Below the pieces are notes generated by a model. That model did no database searches, was not told the origin of the DNA, and saw only the letters and a list, made by a program, of their open reading frames with translations. The translations under genes were made by a program, and so were the position numbers. A DNA stretch of 45,455 bases from Pseudomonadota bacterium (GTDB lineage: Bacteria > Pseudomonadota > Alphaproteobacteria > UBA828): NCBI GenBank assembly GCA_027624955.1, contig JAQBTG010000031.1:1-45455 (forward strand), written 5' to 3'. Shown one piece after another: positions 36,801 to 45,291 of the stretch; the first letter of the stretch is position 1; the number at the start of each line of letters is the position of its first letter.

Positions 36801-37278
36801 TGGTCAGGTCCATGTTCGGCGGGATCACATAAACATGATCGCGCTCGACCCGCATTCCATCGACGATATGGCAGACCGGCATCTTCGTGCGTTTCTGCAA
36901 TAATTCGGGCAGGACACTGATATGCGTTGGGTCGAGATGCAGCACCACTACAAAACCGATCCCGGCGTCCACGGGCATGGCCTTGAAGAACCGCTCCAGC
37001 GCTTCCAGCCCACCGGCCGAGGCGCCAATTCCGACAATCGGGAAATCTGCTGTGTGCTTCGTCGTCAGCGATTGATTTGCGTCCAACCCAATGATTGCCG
37101 ATGGTGATCCATCTAGGCCGCGTGGCATTTTGCCGGAGGCGTCTGTTTTGGGTTTTGGGCCTATCGCCTTCTTCTTGTCCGTGGCCGTTTTCTTTTCCGT
37201 GACCTTCTTGGCGCGCGGGGGCGCTTTCTTTGCAGGGGCGGGCTTTTTCGTGCCGCGCGAACGATGGTCATCGGCCAT
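33889..37278 (-). CDS. CheB-CheR-PAS fusion protein
   Basis: The 1129-residue protein starts with a Lys/Pro/Ala-rich tail (1-50). A CheB methylesterase domain (about 78-265) has catalytic Ser87 (GASAGG), His114 (LHLDPTH) and Asp206 (GTGTDG). A CheR methyltransferase domain (about 280-540) has SAM motif WVPGCSSGEE. Then come a PAS-like part, a long coiled coil near 690-790 (repeats of the type EELKSTNEELQSTNEE), and three C-terminal PAS segments with PAC ends. No kinase domain is present; the gene 51 nt downstream supplies one. There are no che neighbours, so it likely serves a stress or general sensory pathway rather than flagellar chemotaxis. Confidence 0.92.
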   Translation of the reverse strand: MADDHRSRGTKKPAPAKKAPPRAKKVTEKKTATDKKKAIGPKPKTDASGKMPRGLDGSPSAIIGLDANQSLTTKHTADFPIVGIGASAGGLEALERFFKAMPVDAGIGFVVVLHLDPTHISVLPELLQKRTKMPVCHIVDGMRVERDHVYVIPPNMDLTMMNGTLQLTEQTLPRGANLPIDTFLRSLALDQRSAAVCIILSGTGTDGTLGLKAVKGEVGMVMVQDEDSAKYEGMPRSAMATGLVDYVLPPDKMPMQLIKYVRHATGHAGPAIGPDEGPIPQALNKIFVILRARTRHDFSLYKKNTICRRIERRMSVHQINDISEYLSYLQQSEHEANILFKELLIGVTNFFRDPEAFELLQSKVLPKLLAGKPDDYTIRVWVPGCSSGEECYSLAIALHECMEQLGRHFHVQIFGTDIDASAINLARAGLYPESILADVGPERIRRYFTKEDGGHYRVSAQIREMLVFAPQNVAQDPPFTKLDLLSCRNLLIYLGTELQRKLLPMFHYCLKADGILFLGSSETIGPYSGMFSVSHKKWKVFRRKPISQTAHSAMDFPIQPFSKPDLDLDVPEVVQRAEELSALQLVETILQQIDTPPSAIINEAGDIVYIHGRTGRFLEPAEGKISAKIVEMARPGLKKELADAIRDVSTTRQETIYKGLEVQNNEGKVFLTLTVKPILEQSNVRSLIMIVFEETSAPAKKEKSKVKPVRPIDVTKTIEELHRELQDSRESLQSTIEELETSNEELKSTNEELQSTNEESVTVNTELQSRIEDLSKATDDMKNLLDSTGIATIFLDSELRVRRFTPKATEIIPLTATDSGRPINHLATTLIDVDLAEQSLRVLDDLIVRQSDVMSRDGTSFTMRVRPYRTVANVIDGVVITLEDVSKSKQAGQLFQHLVEFAPVAMVIVDEQGEIVLANAVTETLFGYSREELLGRPVEMLIPAPLRRRHVSDRKAYMDEPQMRAMGAALDLHGLRKDGSEVRVEVSLRPITIDRKVLVASAIVDITERRQEEEMLTMLFELSSDPLVLIDMETAGIFEFNQSAHEQLGYTREEFSRLAIRDIEAVDSAGDFVRHIDRFDANGSDVFETKHRTKSDEIRDFRVNGRVVSMGLKKFLVSTWCDITPSDGN

Positions 37279-37697
37279 TTTTGCTATCCGTTGTTCCGGT
37301 GCAGCGCCGCAACGCCCGCGCCAAGGTCGAATATTCTCGCTGGAAACAGCTGGGCTCCGGCTTTCGAACTATAAAAAGGGCCAGTGCCAGAATTAACCCT
37401 ATACGAATTAGCCATCCTTAGAAACTTCCGAAACGCCCAGGAATTGGCTTACGAATCCCGCCTTTGACCGCGATCAGCCGGCCTTCAGCGGGGCGCGGCT
37501 GTATCGCACCGCCATATTTTACCAAGGTCGGCAAGGCCAATTTTCGGTCATTTGCGAAAAGCTAGACTTGAGGTCTTGTTGCGAGGAAGTACCATTCTGC
37601 CTTGGCGAACGAGGGAACATTTACCGCATGGCCGATAAGCCTGGAATAGCAATCCGACCCTGCCCAATACCCTGGGCAAGCGGCGAGAGGCTGTAGC
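37279..37697. other. Divergent intergenic region
   Basis: This 419-bp stretch separates the CheB-CheR gene and the second hydantoinase gene, which point away from each other. No frame with a ribosome site was found. It must hold two promoters, but I cannot point to boxes with confidence. A GAGAGG site sits just before ATG 37698. Confidence 0.6.
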
Positions 37698-39260
37698 ATG
37701 CGCGTTGGCGTCGATGTCGGCGGGACAAACACCGATGCTGTTTTAATGGACGGCGAAGAAGTCGTCGCTTCGTTCAAAGCACCGACGACAGCCGATGTCG
37801 GCGGCGGCATCGTCAACGCCATACGCTCGGTTCTCGCACAATCCAATGCTGTTGCCGCGCATGTTGAGAGCGTGATGATCGGCACCACCCAATTCACCAA
37901 CGCCTTCGTCGAAGGCAAGCGCTTGGTCGAAGTCGGCATCATTCGCGCCGCCTTGCCGGCGACGGCGAGCGTTCAGCCGCTGCTCGATTTTCCCCAACGG
38001 CTGGCCAGCGCCGTGGGCGACCATTGCTATCTGTTGCCCGGAGGATATGAATTCGATGGACGTGAGATTTCGCCGCTCGGCGAGCGGGAGGTCGCTGAAG
38101 CGGCGCGCGATATCAAAGCCAAGGGCCTCCGCTCTGTCGCCATATCCTGCGTATTCTCTCCGATCAATTCCAATATGGAAAAACGCATAGCGGAGATTGT
38201 GCGGAACGAAATTGCGGATGTGGAATTAACCCTCTCGAGCGATATCGGCCGGGTTGGGCTGATCGAGCGCGAAAACGCGACCATCATGAATGCCTCCCTT
38301 GTCGAATTGTCTAAGCGGGTGGTCGGGTCATTCCGCGAGGCGCTGCGAGATTTAAAGATTCAGGCGCCGTTCTTCGTCAGCCAGAATGATGGCACGTTGA
38401 TGAGCGCCGAATATGTCGAGCGCTATCCGGTGTTGACCTTTGCCTCCGGTCCGACCAACAGCATGCGCGGCGCGGCACGGCTTTCCGGCCAGGAAAATGC
38501 CGTTGTTGTCGATATTGGCGGGACGACCACCGATGTCGGCGTGCTCGTGCACGGCTTCCCGCGTGAATCCGCGGTCTCGGTGGATATCGGCGGTGTGCGC
38601 ACCAATTTCCGCATGCCGGATATCCTCTCTATTGGCCTTGGCGGTGGCAGCCTGGTGCGTGACGCGGACGGACTCACGGTCGGGCCGGATTCGGTTGGAT
38701 TTGAACTGACCGAGAAGGCGCTGGTATTCGGTGGTGACACGCTGACCACCACCGACATCGCTGTGGCAGCCGGCGCTGTGGATATCGGCGACAAATCCCG
38801 CGTCCAACATTTGTCGAGCCAGCAGATAGAACAGGGATTGGCGGAAATCCACCGCCTGGTGGAGAATGCCATAGACCGGGTAAAAACCAGTGTGGAAGAC
38901 GCGCCCGTGGTGCTGGTCGGTGGCGGCAGCGTGTTGATCACGCGCGATTTACGCGGCGCCAGCGAAGTAAAAATTCCGAATCAATCTGCTGTGGCCAACG
39001 CCATCGGGGCTGGTATGGCGCAAGTCGGCGGCGAGATAGACCGCATTTTCTCCTATGAAAGCGAAGGCCGCGACGCCTCCATCGCGCAAGCGAAAGACGA
39101 GGCAAAGGCGCGCGCCATCGCGGCGGGAGCCAGGGCCGACAGCGTGCAAATCTTGGAAATTGAGGAATTGCCATTGACCTATATGCCGGCCGGCGCGGTG
39201 CGCCTGCGCGTAAAGGCGGTTGGCGATCTTGCCATAAGCAGTGACGGTGGCGGGCAGTGA
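37698..39260 (+). CDS. Hydantoinase/oxoprolinase (HyuA-like) ATPase, stand-alone
   Basis: The 520-residue protein has the ASKHA phosphate-binding start MRVGVDVGGTNTDAVLMDG, then ESVMIGTTQFTNAFVEGKRL, ASGPTNSMRGAARLSG, VVVDIGGTTTDVGVLVHG and SIGLGGGSLVRDADG. It corresponds to HyuA alone; no HyuB gene follows. Instead its stop overlaps a DUF917 gene (GTGA), the usual partner of this HyuA subgroup. The pair probably acts as an ATP-dependent ring-opening or related enzyme on a hydantoin-like substrate, but this is inference from family. Confidence 0.88.
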   Translation: MRVGVDVGGTNTDAVLMDGEEVVASFKAPTTADVGGGIVNAIRSVLAQSNAVAAHVESVMIGTTQFTNAFVEGKRLVEVGIIRAALPATASVQPLLDFPQRLASAVGDHCYLLPGGYEFDGREISPLGEREVAEAARDIKAKGLRSVAISCVFSPINSNMEKRIAEIVRNEIADVELTLSSDIGRVGLIERENATIMNASLVELSKRVVGSFREALRDLKIQAPFFVSQNDGTLMSAEYVERYPVLTFASGPTNSMRGAARLSGQENAVVVDIGGTTTDVGVLVHGFPRESAVSVDIGGVRTNFRMPDILSIGLGGGSLVRDADGLTVGPDSVGFELTEKALVFGGDTLTTTDIAVAAGAVDIGDKSRVQHLSSQQIEQGLAEIHRLVENAIDRVKTSVEDAPVVLVGGGSVLITRDLRGASEVKIPNQSAVANAIGAGMAQVGGEIDRIFSYESEGRDASIAQAKDEAKARAIAAGARADSVQILEIEELPLTYMPAGAVRLRVKAVGDLAISSDGGGQ

Positions 39261-40348
39261 AACTCACGCGCGACAATTTGCACGATTTTATCCGCGGCGC
39301 TGCGATTCTGGGAACCGGCGGCGGCGGCGATCCTTATGTTGGCCGTCTCATGCTTGAGCAGGAACTGCGCAAGGGGGCGGACATTCAAATTATCGACCCC
39401 GACGACATTTCCGACGATATTTTCGCTATCAATGTTTTTTCGATGGGCGCGCCGACCGTGTTCGTCGAAAAGATCCCGAACGGCCCGGCAACCGTGACTT
39501 CCGTGCGCAAGGTCGAGCAAATGCTGGGGAGAAAATTTAATGCCATCATGCCGATCGAGGCCGGAGGGGTTAACGCCACACTGCCGCTTATCGTTGGCGC
39601 GCTGATGGGGCTGCCGGTGATCGACGCCGACGGCATGGGCCGTGCCTTCCCCGAATTACAAATGGTCACCTACAATGTTTATGGCGTCGATATTTGCCCG
39701 CTTGTCACGACTGATGATTTTGGCAATTCAGTGACCTATGAGACCACCGATGCCGCGCGCGCCGAATGGCTGGCGCGCGGCGTCTGCGTGCGCATGGGCG
39801 GCATCAGCCAAGCGGCGGGCTATCCAATGACCGCCCAACAAATCAGAGACACGGCGGTCCACCACACACTAACTCTGTCGCTTGATATTGGCCGCGCTGT
39901 GCGCGAAGCACGCGAACAGCATCAAGACCCCGTGACCGCGCTGCTCAATTATTTCCTCAACGCCCGCTATCCGCGTCATGCGGCGATGCTGTTCGACGGC
40001 AAAGTCGTCGATGTGCTGCGCGAAACCAAACACGGCTTCACCGTCGGCCGGGTCGTGCTCGACGGCATCGAAAATAGCCATGGTCAATGCGAGGTGACGT
40101 TCCGCAATGAATTTCTGATCGCCAAACATGACGGTCGGGTGATCGCCACGGTGCCGGATCTGATCTGCTGTCTGGACCGCGAGACGGCCGAGCCCATCAC
40201 CACGGAAAATTTGAAATATGGCAATCGCGTCAAGGTGGTCGGAATCGCCGCCGCGCCGGTGATGCGCACGCCAGAGGCGCTCAATATTTTTGGGCCCAGA
40301 GCCTTTAGGATGGAGGAAGATTTCACACCGCTTGAAGAACTCGGCTGA
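39257..40348 (+). CDS. DUF917 (S-methyl-thiohydantoin desulfurase-like) protein
   Basis: The 363-residue protein begins with GTG overlapping the previous stop (GTGA). DUF917 features are the early glycine stretch AAILGTGGGGDPYVGRLML, PIEAGGVNATLPLIVGALMG, the conserved PVIDADGMGRAFPELQM and the C-terminal GNRVKVVGIAAAPVMRTPEAL. It almost always accompanies a HyuA-like protein, as here. The biochemical role is not settled. It lies 15 nt before the MDR gene. Confidence 0.88.
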   Translation: MKLTRDNLHDFIRGAAILGTGGGGDPYVGRLMLEQELRKGADIQIIDPDDISDDIFAINVFSMGAPTVFVEKIPNGPATVTSVRKVEQMLGRKFNAIMPIEAGGVNATLPLIVGALMGLPVIDADGMGRAFPELQMVTYNVYGVDICPLVTTDDFGNSVTYETTDAARAEWLARGVCVRMGGISQAAGYPMTAQQIRDTAVHHTLTLSLDIGRAVREAREQHQDPVTALLNYFLNARYPRHAAMLFDGKVVDVLRETKHGFTVGRVVLDGIENSHGQCEVTFRNEFLIAKHDGRVIATVPDLICCLDRETAEPITTENLKYGNRVKVVGIAAAPVMRTPEALNIFGPRAFRMEEDFTPLEELG

Positions 40349-40363
40349 TCAGGGAGAAATTAG

Positions 40364-41386
40364 ATGGCGCGTATCGTTCGCTTCAATCAAACCGGTGGAC
40401 CCGAAGTTCTCAAGATATATGACGAGCCTTTGAAGGACCCCGAAGCAGGCGACGTCCGCCTGAAGATCGCGGCGATGGGTCTTAACCGGGCCGAGATCAT
40501 GTTCCGCGACGGTAAATACGCCGCCGACCCGGTTTTTCCCTCACGTATCGGCATCGAGGGCGCGGGAACAATTGATGCCATCGGCGCCGGCGTGAGTGGC
40601 TTTAAAATTGGTGACAAAGTTGCCGCCATCCCCTTCCTGTCCGCCGACAAATGGGGCAACTGGACGGCGGAATCGGTAACGCGGTATGGCGTCTATGGTG
40701 ACAGCGCGGTGGTGCCGGCCTACAGCGTCGCGCATAACCCAGATAATATTTCAATGATCGAGGCGGCGGCGATCTGGTGCCAATATCTGACGGCTTGGGG
40801 CGGTGTGATAAATTATGCCAAACTCGCCAGCGGAGACATCGCCTTGATTACCGCAGCGAGCAGCAGCGCTGCGTTGGGCGGCCTGCAAATCGCCAAGCTC
40901 ACCGGGGCGACGGTTATCGCCGTCACCCGAACGGCTGGCAAAAAACAATTTCTGCGCGATGCCGGCGCTGACCATGTCGTCGTCACAGATGACGAAAACC
41001 TAACCGAGCGGGTAATGGATATTACCGGTGGGCGAGGCTTCAGCGTGGCTTACGATCCGGTCGGTGGTGAATTCATGGCGGAGCTTGTCGCGGCGGCGCA
41101 ACCCGGCGCAACCATCGTCAATTATGGCAATCTTCGAACTGAGCCCATCAATGTGCCCATTCTACCTATGCTGTTGAAGCGCATCGACCTCAAGTTTCAC
41201 AGCGTGTTCGACACCATGCGCCTGCGCGAAGAACGCGAGCGCGGGATTGCGTTCGTATTGGATAATGTGGCCTCGGGCGCCCTCAAAGTGATTGTCGACA
41301 AAATTTTTCCCTTGGATCAGATCGTCGAAGCGCACCGCTACATGGAGACCAATGCGCAAATGGGGAAAATTGTCGTTGCGGCGTAG
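40364..41386 (+). CDS. Zinc-free MDR oxidoreductase (quinone oxidoreductase-like)
   Basis: A 340-residue medium-chain dehydrogenase/reductase. The N-terminal GroES-like part (MARIVRFNQTGGPEVLKIYD, PSRIGIEGAGTIDAIGAGVS, FKIGDKVAAIP) is followed by a nucleotide-binding fold at about 150-250 (TAASSSAALGGLQIAKLTGA), where the usual AASSGVG loop is altered. No structural-zinc Cys cluster is seen. It reduces quinones or enals with NADPH in related proteins. It forms the third gene of the HyuA-DUF917 operon. Confidence 0.86.
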   Translation: MARIVRFNQTGGPEVLKIYDEPLKDPEAGDVRLKIAAMGLNRAEIMFRDGKYAADPVFPSRIGIEGAGTIDAIGAGVSGFKIGDKVAAIPFLSADKWGNWTAESVTRYGVYGDSAVVPAYSVAHNPDNISMIEAAAIWCQYLTAWGGVINYAKLASGDIALITAASSSAALGGLQIAKLTGATVIAVTRTAGKKQFLRDAGADHVVVTDDENLTERVMDITGGRGFSVAYDPVGGEFMAELVAAAQPGATIVNYGNLRTEPINVPILPMLLKRIDLKFHSVFDTMRLREERERGIAFVLDNVASGALKVIVDKIFPLDQIVEAHRYMETNAQMGKIVVAA

Positions 41387-41494
41387 AGCCAGGCGGCCTG
41401 TGATCAGAATCCTGCAACGACACAGTTCATGATAGTGTTTTCGGCGAGTGTCAGGAGTTATCTCAACAACTATCTCGATTGAAAGGAATGCGCG

Positions 41495-42904
41495 ATGACG
41501 ACGAACGCAGCAACCAACATCGATCTCGAGCAAATGGATGTCGACGCCACGATACATGCCTTCACGTCTTTGCCCGATCACGCGGAAATAGGCCCGCACA
41601 TCATTGCATCCGGCGACGGTATCTACGTGACCGACAACAAGGGCGATACATATATAGACGCGATGGCCGCGCTGTTTTGTGTAAACGCGGGGTACGGGCG
41701 CAACGAGATCGCCGACGCGATCAGCGAGCAGGCCCACCAATTCGCGTATTTCCACACTTTCGGCGGCAATGCGCATGAGCAGCAAATCAGGCTCGGCGAG
41801 CGCCTGCTCAACATTCTGCCTGACACGATGAGCAAGGTATTATTTGCCAGCTCGGGCTCCGAAGCCAACGAAGCTAATGTCAAACTGGCGTGGATGTACC
41901 AGCATGTAAGGGGCAAGCCCAACAAGCGCAAAATCATCGGACGCCACATGGGCTACCACGGCGTCACGGCGGTCGCCGCCAGTATGTCCGGATTGCCGCT
42001 TATGCATGAGCCCTTTGGTCTGCCCTTGCCTGGCTTCCTGCACACCGACAAAGGTCATTATTTCTGGGAGGGCCGGCCCGGCGAATCCGAACGTGAGTTT
42101 TCCAAGCGCCTCGCCGCCAACCTCGAAGCGCTTATTGTGGCGGAGGGCCCGGAGACGGTCTGCGCGTTTATCGCCGAACCGGTGATGGGTGCATCAGCCT
42201 GTGTGACTCCGGCTGAAGGCTATTTTGAAGAAATTCAAAAGGTGCTCAAGAAACACGATGTGCTGTTTATCGCCGATGAAGTGATCACCGGGTTCGGCCG
42301 TTTGGGCACCTGGTTCGCCAGTGAGAAATATAACCTCACGCCAGACCTGATGACCCTTTCCAAAGGTATTACCAGCGCCTATGTGCCGCTCTCCGCTTCA
42401 GTGATTTCGAAGGAGATGTGGAAGGTTTTTGCCGAAGACCCGGCGAAGACGCTGTTCGCGCACGGCCATACGGCGAGCGGCCATCCGATTGCCTGCGCGG
42501 CGGCCAACGCCAATCTCGACCTCATGGAGGGCGAGGATTTGGTCGGCAACGCCGCCCGGGTCGGCGATTATTTCAAGGCGCAATTGATCGAGCGGCTTGG
42601 CGATCACCCGCTGATGGGTGAAGTGCGCGGCGACGGATTAATGCTCGCTGTAGAATTGGTGGCAAACAAAGAGACCAAGCAAGAGCTCAACATCGAATGG
42701 GACTGTTCGCATCGCCTGTTCGACCTCTGCATCGAGGAAAAACTTATCTCGCGCGGCTACTTTGGGCACAACTCCTCGTCTTTCGCGCCGCCTCTGACGA
42801 TCACCACGGAAGAGGTCGACGAAGTGATCACGCGATTTGCGCGCGCACTCGACAAGCTCACCGACGAGCTGGTTCGCGACAAGCGCTGGAAGCCGGCTGC
42901 ATAG
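41495..42904 (+). CDS. Class III (omega-amino acid) aminotransferase
   Basis: A 469-residue PLP enzyme. Hallmarks are FASSGSEANEANVKLAW (phosphate cup), GYHGVT, FIAEPVMGASACVTPAEGYF, LFIADEVITGFGRLGTWF (Asp contacting the PLP ring) and LMTLSKGITSAYVPLSA (Schiff-base Lys), then FAHGHTASGHPIACAAA. It resembles omega-amino acid/putrescine/taurine:pyruvate aminotransferases; the donor cannot be read. A GAAAGGA site precedes the ATG. It follows the MDR gene after 108 nt and may have its own promoter. Confidence 0.92.
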   Translation: MTTNAATNIDLEQMDVDATIHAFTSLPDHAEIGPHIIASGDGIYVTDNKGDTYIDAMAALFCVNAGYGRNEIADAISEQAHQFAYFHTFGGNAHEQQIRLGERLLNILPDTMSKVLFASSGSEANEANVKLAWMYQHVRGKPNKRKIIGRHMGYHGVTAVAASMSGLPLMHEPFGLPLPGFLHTDKGHYFWEGRPGESEREFSKRLAANLEALIVAEGPETVCAFIAEPVMGASACVTPAEGYFEEIQKVLKKHDVLFIADEVITGFGRLGTWFASEKYNLTPDLMTLSKGITSAYVPLSASVISKEMWKVFAEDPAKTLFAHGHTASGHPIACAAANANLDLMEGEDLVGNAARVGDYFKAQLIERLGDHPLMGEVRGDGLMLAVELVANKETKQELNIEWDCSHRLFDLCIEEKLISRGYFGHNSSSFAPPLTITTEEVDEVITRFARALDKLTDELVRDKRWKPAA

Positions 42905-42956
42905 AGCATAGTCCTTAATCCCGAGCGCCGATCGCGCTGGAGGTTCTGACCCGCGG

Positions 42957-44621
42957 CTAAAGTTTTGGTTCGATTGCAACGTCGATCAGTCGTGGGACGC
43001 CCGAAGCGAGGGCCTCCCCGACTGCGGCGGCAAGCTCTTCGGGCTCGGTGACGCGGCAGCCAGCGATACCCATGCCGGCGGCCATTTCAACAAAACCTAA
43101 CTCTGGCTCGCGCAATTCCAGTTGCGCATAAGCACGGTTCGATTCGATACCGAACCGTTGGCGATAGATATCGACATTGTGCTTAAGGATGCGGTATTCG
43201 CGATTGGAAAGGATGATAAACACGATCGGCAGAAGGTGATGCGCTGCCGTCCACAGCGCGGTGATGCTGTACATCGCCGACCCATCGCCGGAAATGCAAA
43301 CCACGGGACGATCAGGGTTTGCCAACTGAACGCCGAGCGCGCCAGCCAGGCCCTGGCCGATGCCACCGCCACGACCGCAAAAATAATCACCGGGGCCGTT
43401 AAAATGAAACGCCCGTGTGAGATCTGGACTTCCGGTGATGGCCTCTTCCACGATCACGACATCGGGCGGAATCGCCTCGGCCAATGTCGCCATGGCGAGC
43501 GCGACCGGCATCGGCCTTCGACTTTGCATATTTTTGAGGCGGGCCCGCTGGGCGCGCGTCTCTTCCTCCCGGAGCGACAATAACTTCTGGCAGCGCTTTT
43601 GGGCGTTGTCGCGGATAGAGGCCGATCCCATTTCTCGAACTGATTCGTTGAGCAATGCGAGTGCAGGCGCAATGCCGCCAACCAGGCCAGCTGTGAGCGC
43701 ATAGTTGCGGGCAAGCCGTTCGTACGATTCCTCGATTTGCAGCACTTTGGCGCCGGGCGGAAATGGCCTGCCCTCTGCGAACCAGATTTCTTCGAAAAAC
43801 GGGCCGCCGATCAACAGCACAAGATCCGCCTCGCCAAACGTTGCCGCGATATCCGCCGCGTCCACCGGCAAGACGCCACGCAAATTAGGATGGTCACTCG
43901 GAAGCGCTCTGTGCTGATGAATAACTTCGAGCCAGATTGCCGCTCCTGTTGCTTCGGCAAGTGCCGCCACCGCAGGGCCAGCGCCAGCGCGCGCCACGTC
44001 ATCGCCAATTACAATAGCCGGTGCCTTGGCGTCGAGAAGATGTTGGGCGAGATCGCGAACCCCATCCGGGTCTGCGCCCGGCGCGCGGTAAAGTCTTCCG
44101 CCGGGGATTGCCAGATTGGCCGTCTCCTGCTCCATGACGTTGATCGGCAGGGCAACGAACACCGGCCCTGCCGGCGGGTCATGCGCAATTTTGAAGGCGC
44201 GGCGCATGATGTCGGCACATTCATCGGCGTGCTCCGGCTGGACGCTCCACTTGACCACCGGCGCCGCCATCGCCACCAGGTCATGGCCAAGGAGCGGCGC
44301 GCGCAAACGCAAACGCGTATCCTGCTGGCCGGCGGTCACGATCATCGGAGAGTTCGCCTTCAGCGCGCCGTACATCATTCCGATTGCGTTGCCGAGGCCG
44401 GGCGCCACATGGAGATTGACGATGCCAGTGCGGCCACTCGCCTGGGCATAATAGCTGGCCGCCCCGACCGCCACGCCCTCGTGCAACGAAAGAACATAGG
44501 AGAGCGACGGATAGGCGCCTAGATTATCAGTCAGCGGGCTTTCCGTGGTTCCGGGATTGCCGAATAGAAATTCGACGCCGTGCGCCACCAAGCTTTCCAA
44601 TACAACATCGCGTCCGCGCAT
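42957..44621 (-). CDS. Thiamine-diphosphate enzyme, benzoylformate decarboxylase-like
   Basis: The 554-residue protein has the pyrimidine-binding half with catalytic Glu48 (LSLHEGVAVG) and His71 (VNLHVAPGLGNA), equivalent to Glu47 and His70 of Pseudomonas benzoylformate decarboxylase, and the diphosphate half ISGDGSAMYSITALWTAAHH. However, the second active-site His (His281) is replaced (GGPFFEEIWFAEG) and Ser26 is Thr, so a different 2-oxo acid, or carboligation, is possible. Start 44621 is chosen because it aligns with relatives; in-frame ATGs at 44651 and 44714 exist. It is convergent with the aminotransferase. Confidence 0.85.
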   Translation of the reverse strand: MRGRDVVLESLVAHGVEFLFGNPGTTESPLTDNLGAYPSLSYVLSLHEGVAVGAASYYAQASGRTGIVNLHVAPGLGNAIGMMYGALKANSPMIVTAGQQDTRLRLRAPLLGHDLVAMAAPVVKWSVQPEHADECADIMRRAFKIAHDPPAGPVFVALPINVMEQETANLAIPGGRLYRAPGADPDGVRDLAQHLLDAKAPAIVIGDDVARAGAGPAVAALAEATGAAIWLEVIHQHRALPSDHPNLRGVLPVDAADIAATFGEADLVLLIGGPFFEEIWFAEGRPFPPGAKVLQIEESYERLARNYALTAGLVGGIAPALALLNESVREMGSASIRDNAQKRCQKLLSLREEETRAQRARLKNMQSRRPMPVALAMATLAEAIPPDVVIVEEAITGSPDLTRAFHFNGPGDYFCGRGGGIGQGLAGALGVQLANPDRPVVCISGDGSAMYSITALWTAAHHLLPIVFIILSNREYRILKHNVDIYRQRFGIESNRAYAQLELREPELGFVEMAAGMGIAGCRVTEPEELAAAVGEALASGVPRLIDVAIEPKL

Positions 44622-45081
44622 ATGGCTGATCCATTCCTGTTCAAGGCGCATCGAATCATGAGATGCGCGCTCAGACTGTAGGCAATTTGCCGCTATGTTG
44701 GAAGCGCGCGCCACTGCGACACCGAAGGCGTTTGGCCCGGAGATTTGTTGTGAACTGAATTTTCCTTGAAAGGAGTGAAGCTAAATTCAGCGGCAAGTAC
44801 GATGGTCAGGGTGCGCTTCTAGACAGCCAGGTTTCCAACTATCTGCCGGCCGGCACCACGCATATTTCCCTTGAGCACCAAGAAGATCCCTCGATCATCG
44901 AGGGCGGCGTGGGAAATGTGAAAATGGAGCGTGTCAGGGACGATGAAGGTCGCGTGGCATGCATGCATAACACGCCGATACTCGGCTTGATCAATATCAG
45001 AAAAACCGACCGCGCCCGCAGCGACGACACACACGTTGCCGACTCTGATATGCGATATGCGGGCTTGGGATGAATCGAGCG
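44622..45081. other. Right-end region without a convincing gene
   Basis: Open frames exist on the minus strand (for example 44819-45034 and 44997-45185) but have no ribosome site, use GTG or internal starts and match nothing I know. The minus frame around 44819-45034 reads smoothly and could be a decayed gene. The promoter for the ThDP enzyme should lie at about 44630-44760; no clear boxes. Confidence 0.4.
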
Positions 45082-45288
45082 CGGGCAGCCTGTGCCCGTT
45101 TAGCTGGAAAGACTGGTGCAGTCCGGCGGCGCAACACCGCCGACTTGTAGTCTCCAGTAACTAAAGGAGGAAGTCGTGCCGCCATGCGACGGCGGCACCC
45201 GCCCAGACAAATGTGCTGGGCTGACTCCTTAAAGATGCGCAGCTAGGCCACGGAGGCCACGGAAGCTGGCGCAGGGAAACTTTATCCC
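45082..45288 (+). ncRNA. Candidate structured RNA of about 205 nt
   Basis: Six stems follow each other. CGGGCA/TGCCCG (45082-45098). CTGG-AA-AGACT (45104-45114) pairs with AGTCTCCAG (45149-45157), enclosing CGGCGG/CCGCCG (45124-45142). AAGGAG (45164-45169) pairs with CTCCTT (45225-45230), enclosing two hairpins, GTGCCGCC/GGCGGCAC (45176-45198) and GCCCAG/CTGGGC (45201-45221), as a three-way junction. GCGCAGCT (45237-45244) pairs with AGCTGGCGC (45264-45272) around a tandem GGCCACGGA. GGGA/TCCC spans 45274-45288. I match it to no riboswitch, tmRNA, SRP or RNase P. Both strands would fold, so the strand is a guess. Confidence 0.45.
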
Positions 45289-45291
45289 GAG

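Noticed and set aside
42905-42956. AGCGC/GCGCT hairpin between the aminotransferase and ThDP genes as terminator
   Set aside because: Only five base pairs and no T-run on either strand.
44819-45185. Minus-strand frames at the right end as genes
   Set aside because: GTG or internal starts, no ribosome sites, no family match, and the second one runs through the structured block.
45082-45288. Known riboswitch, RNase P, SRP or tmRNA at the right end
   Set aside because: I compared by eye with the core motifs of cobalamin, TPP, FMN, SAM, glycine, c-di-GMP and fluoride riboswitches and of the housekeeping RNAs; none is present.
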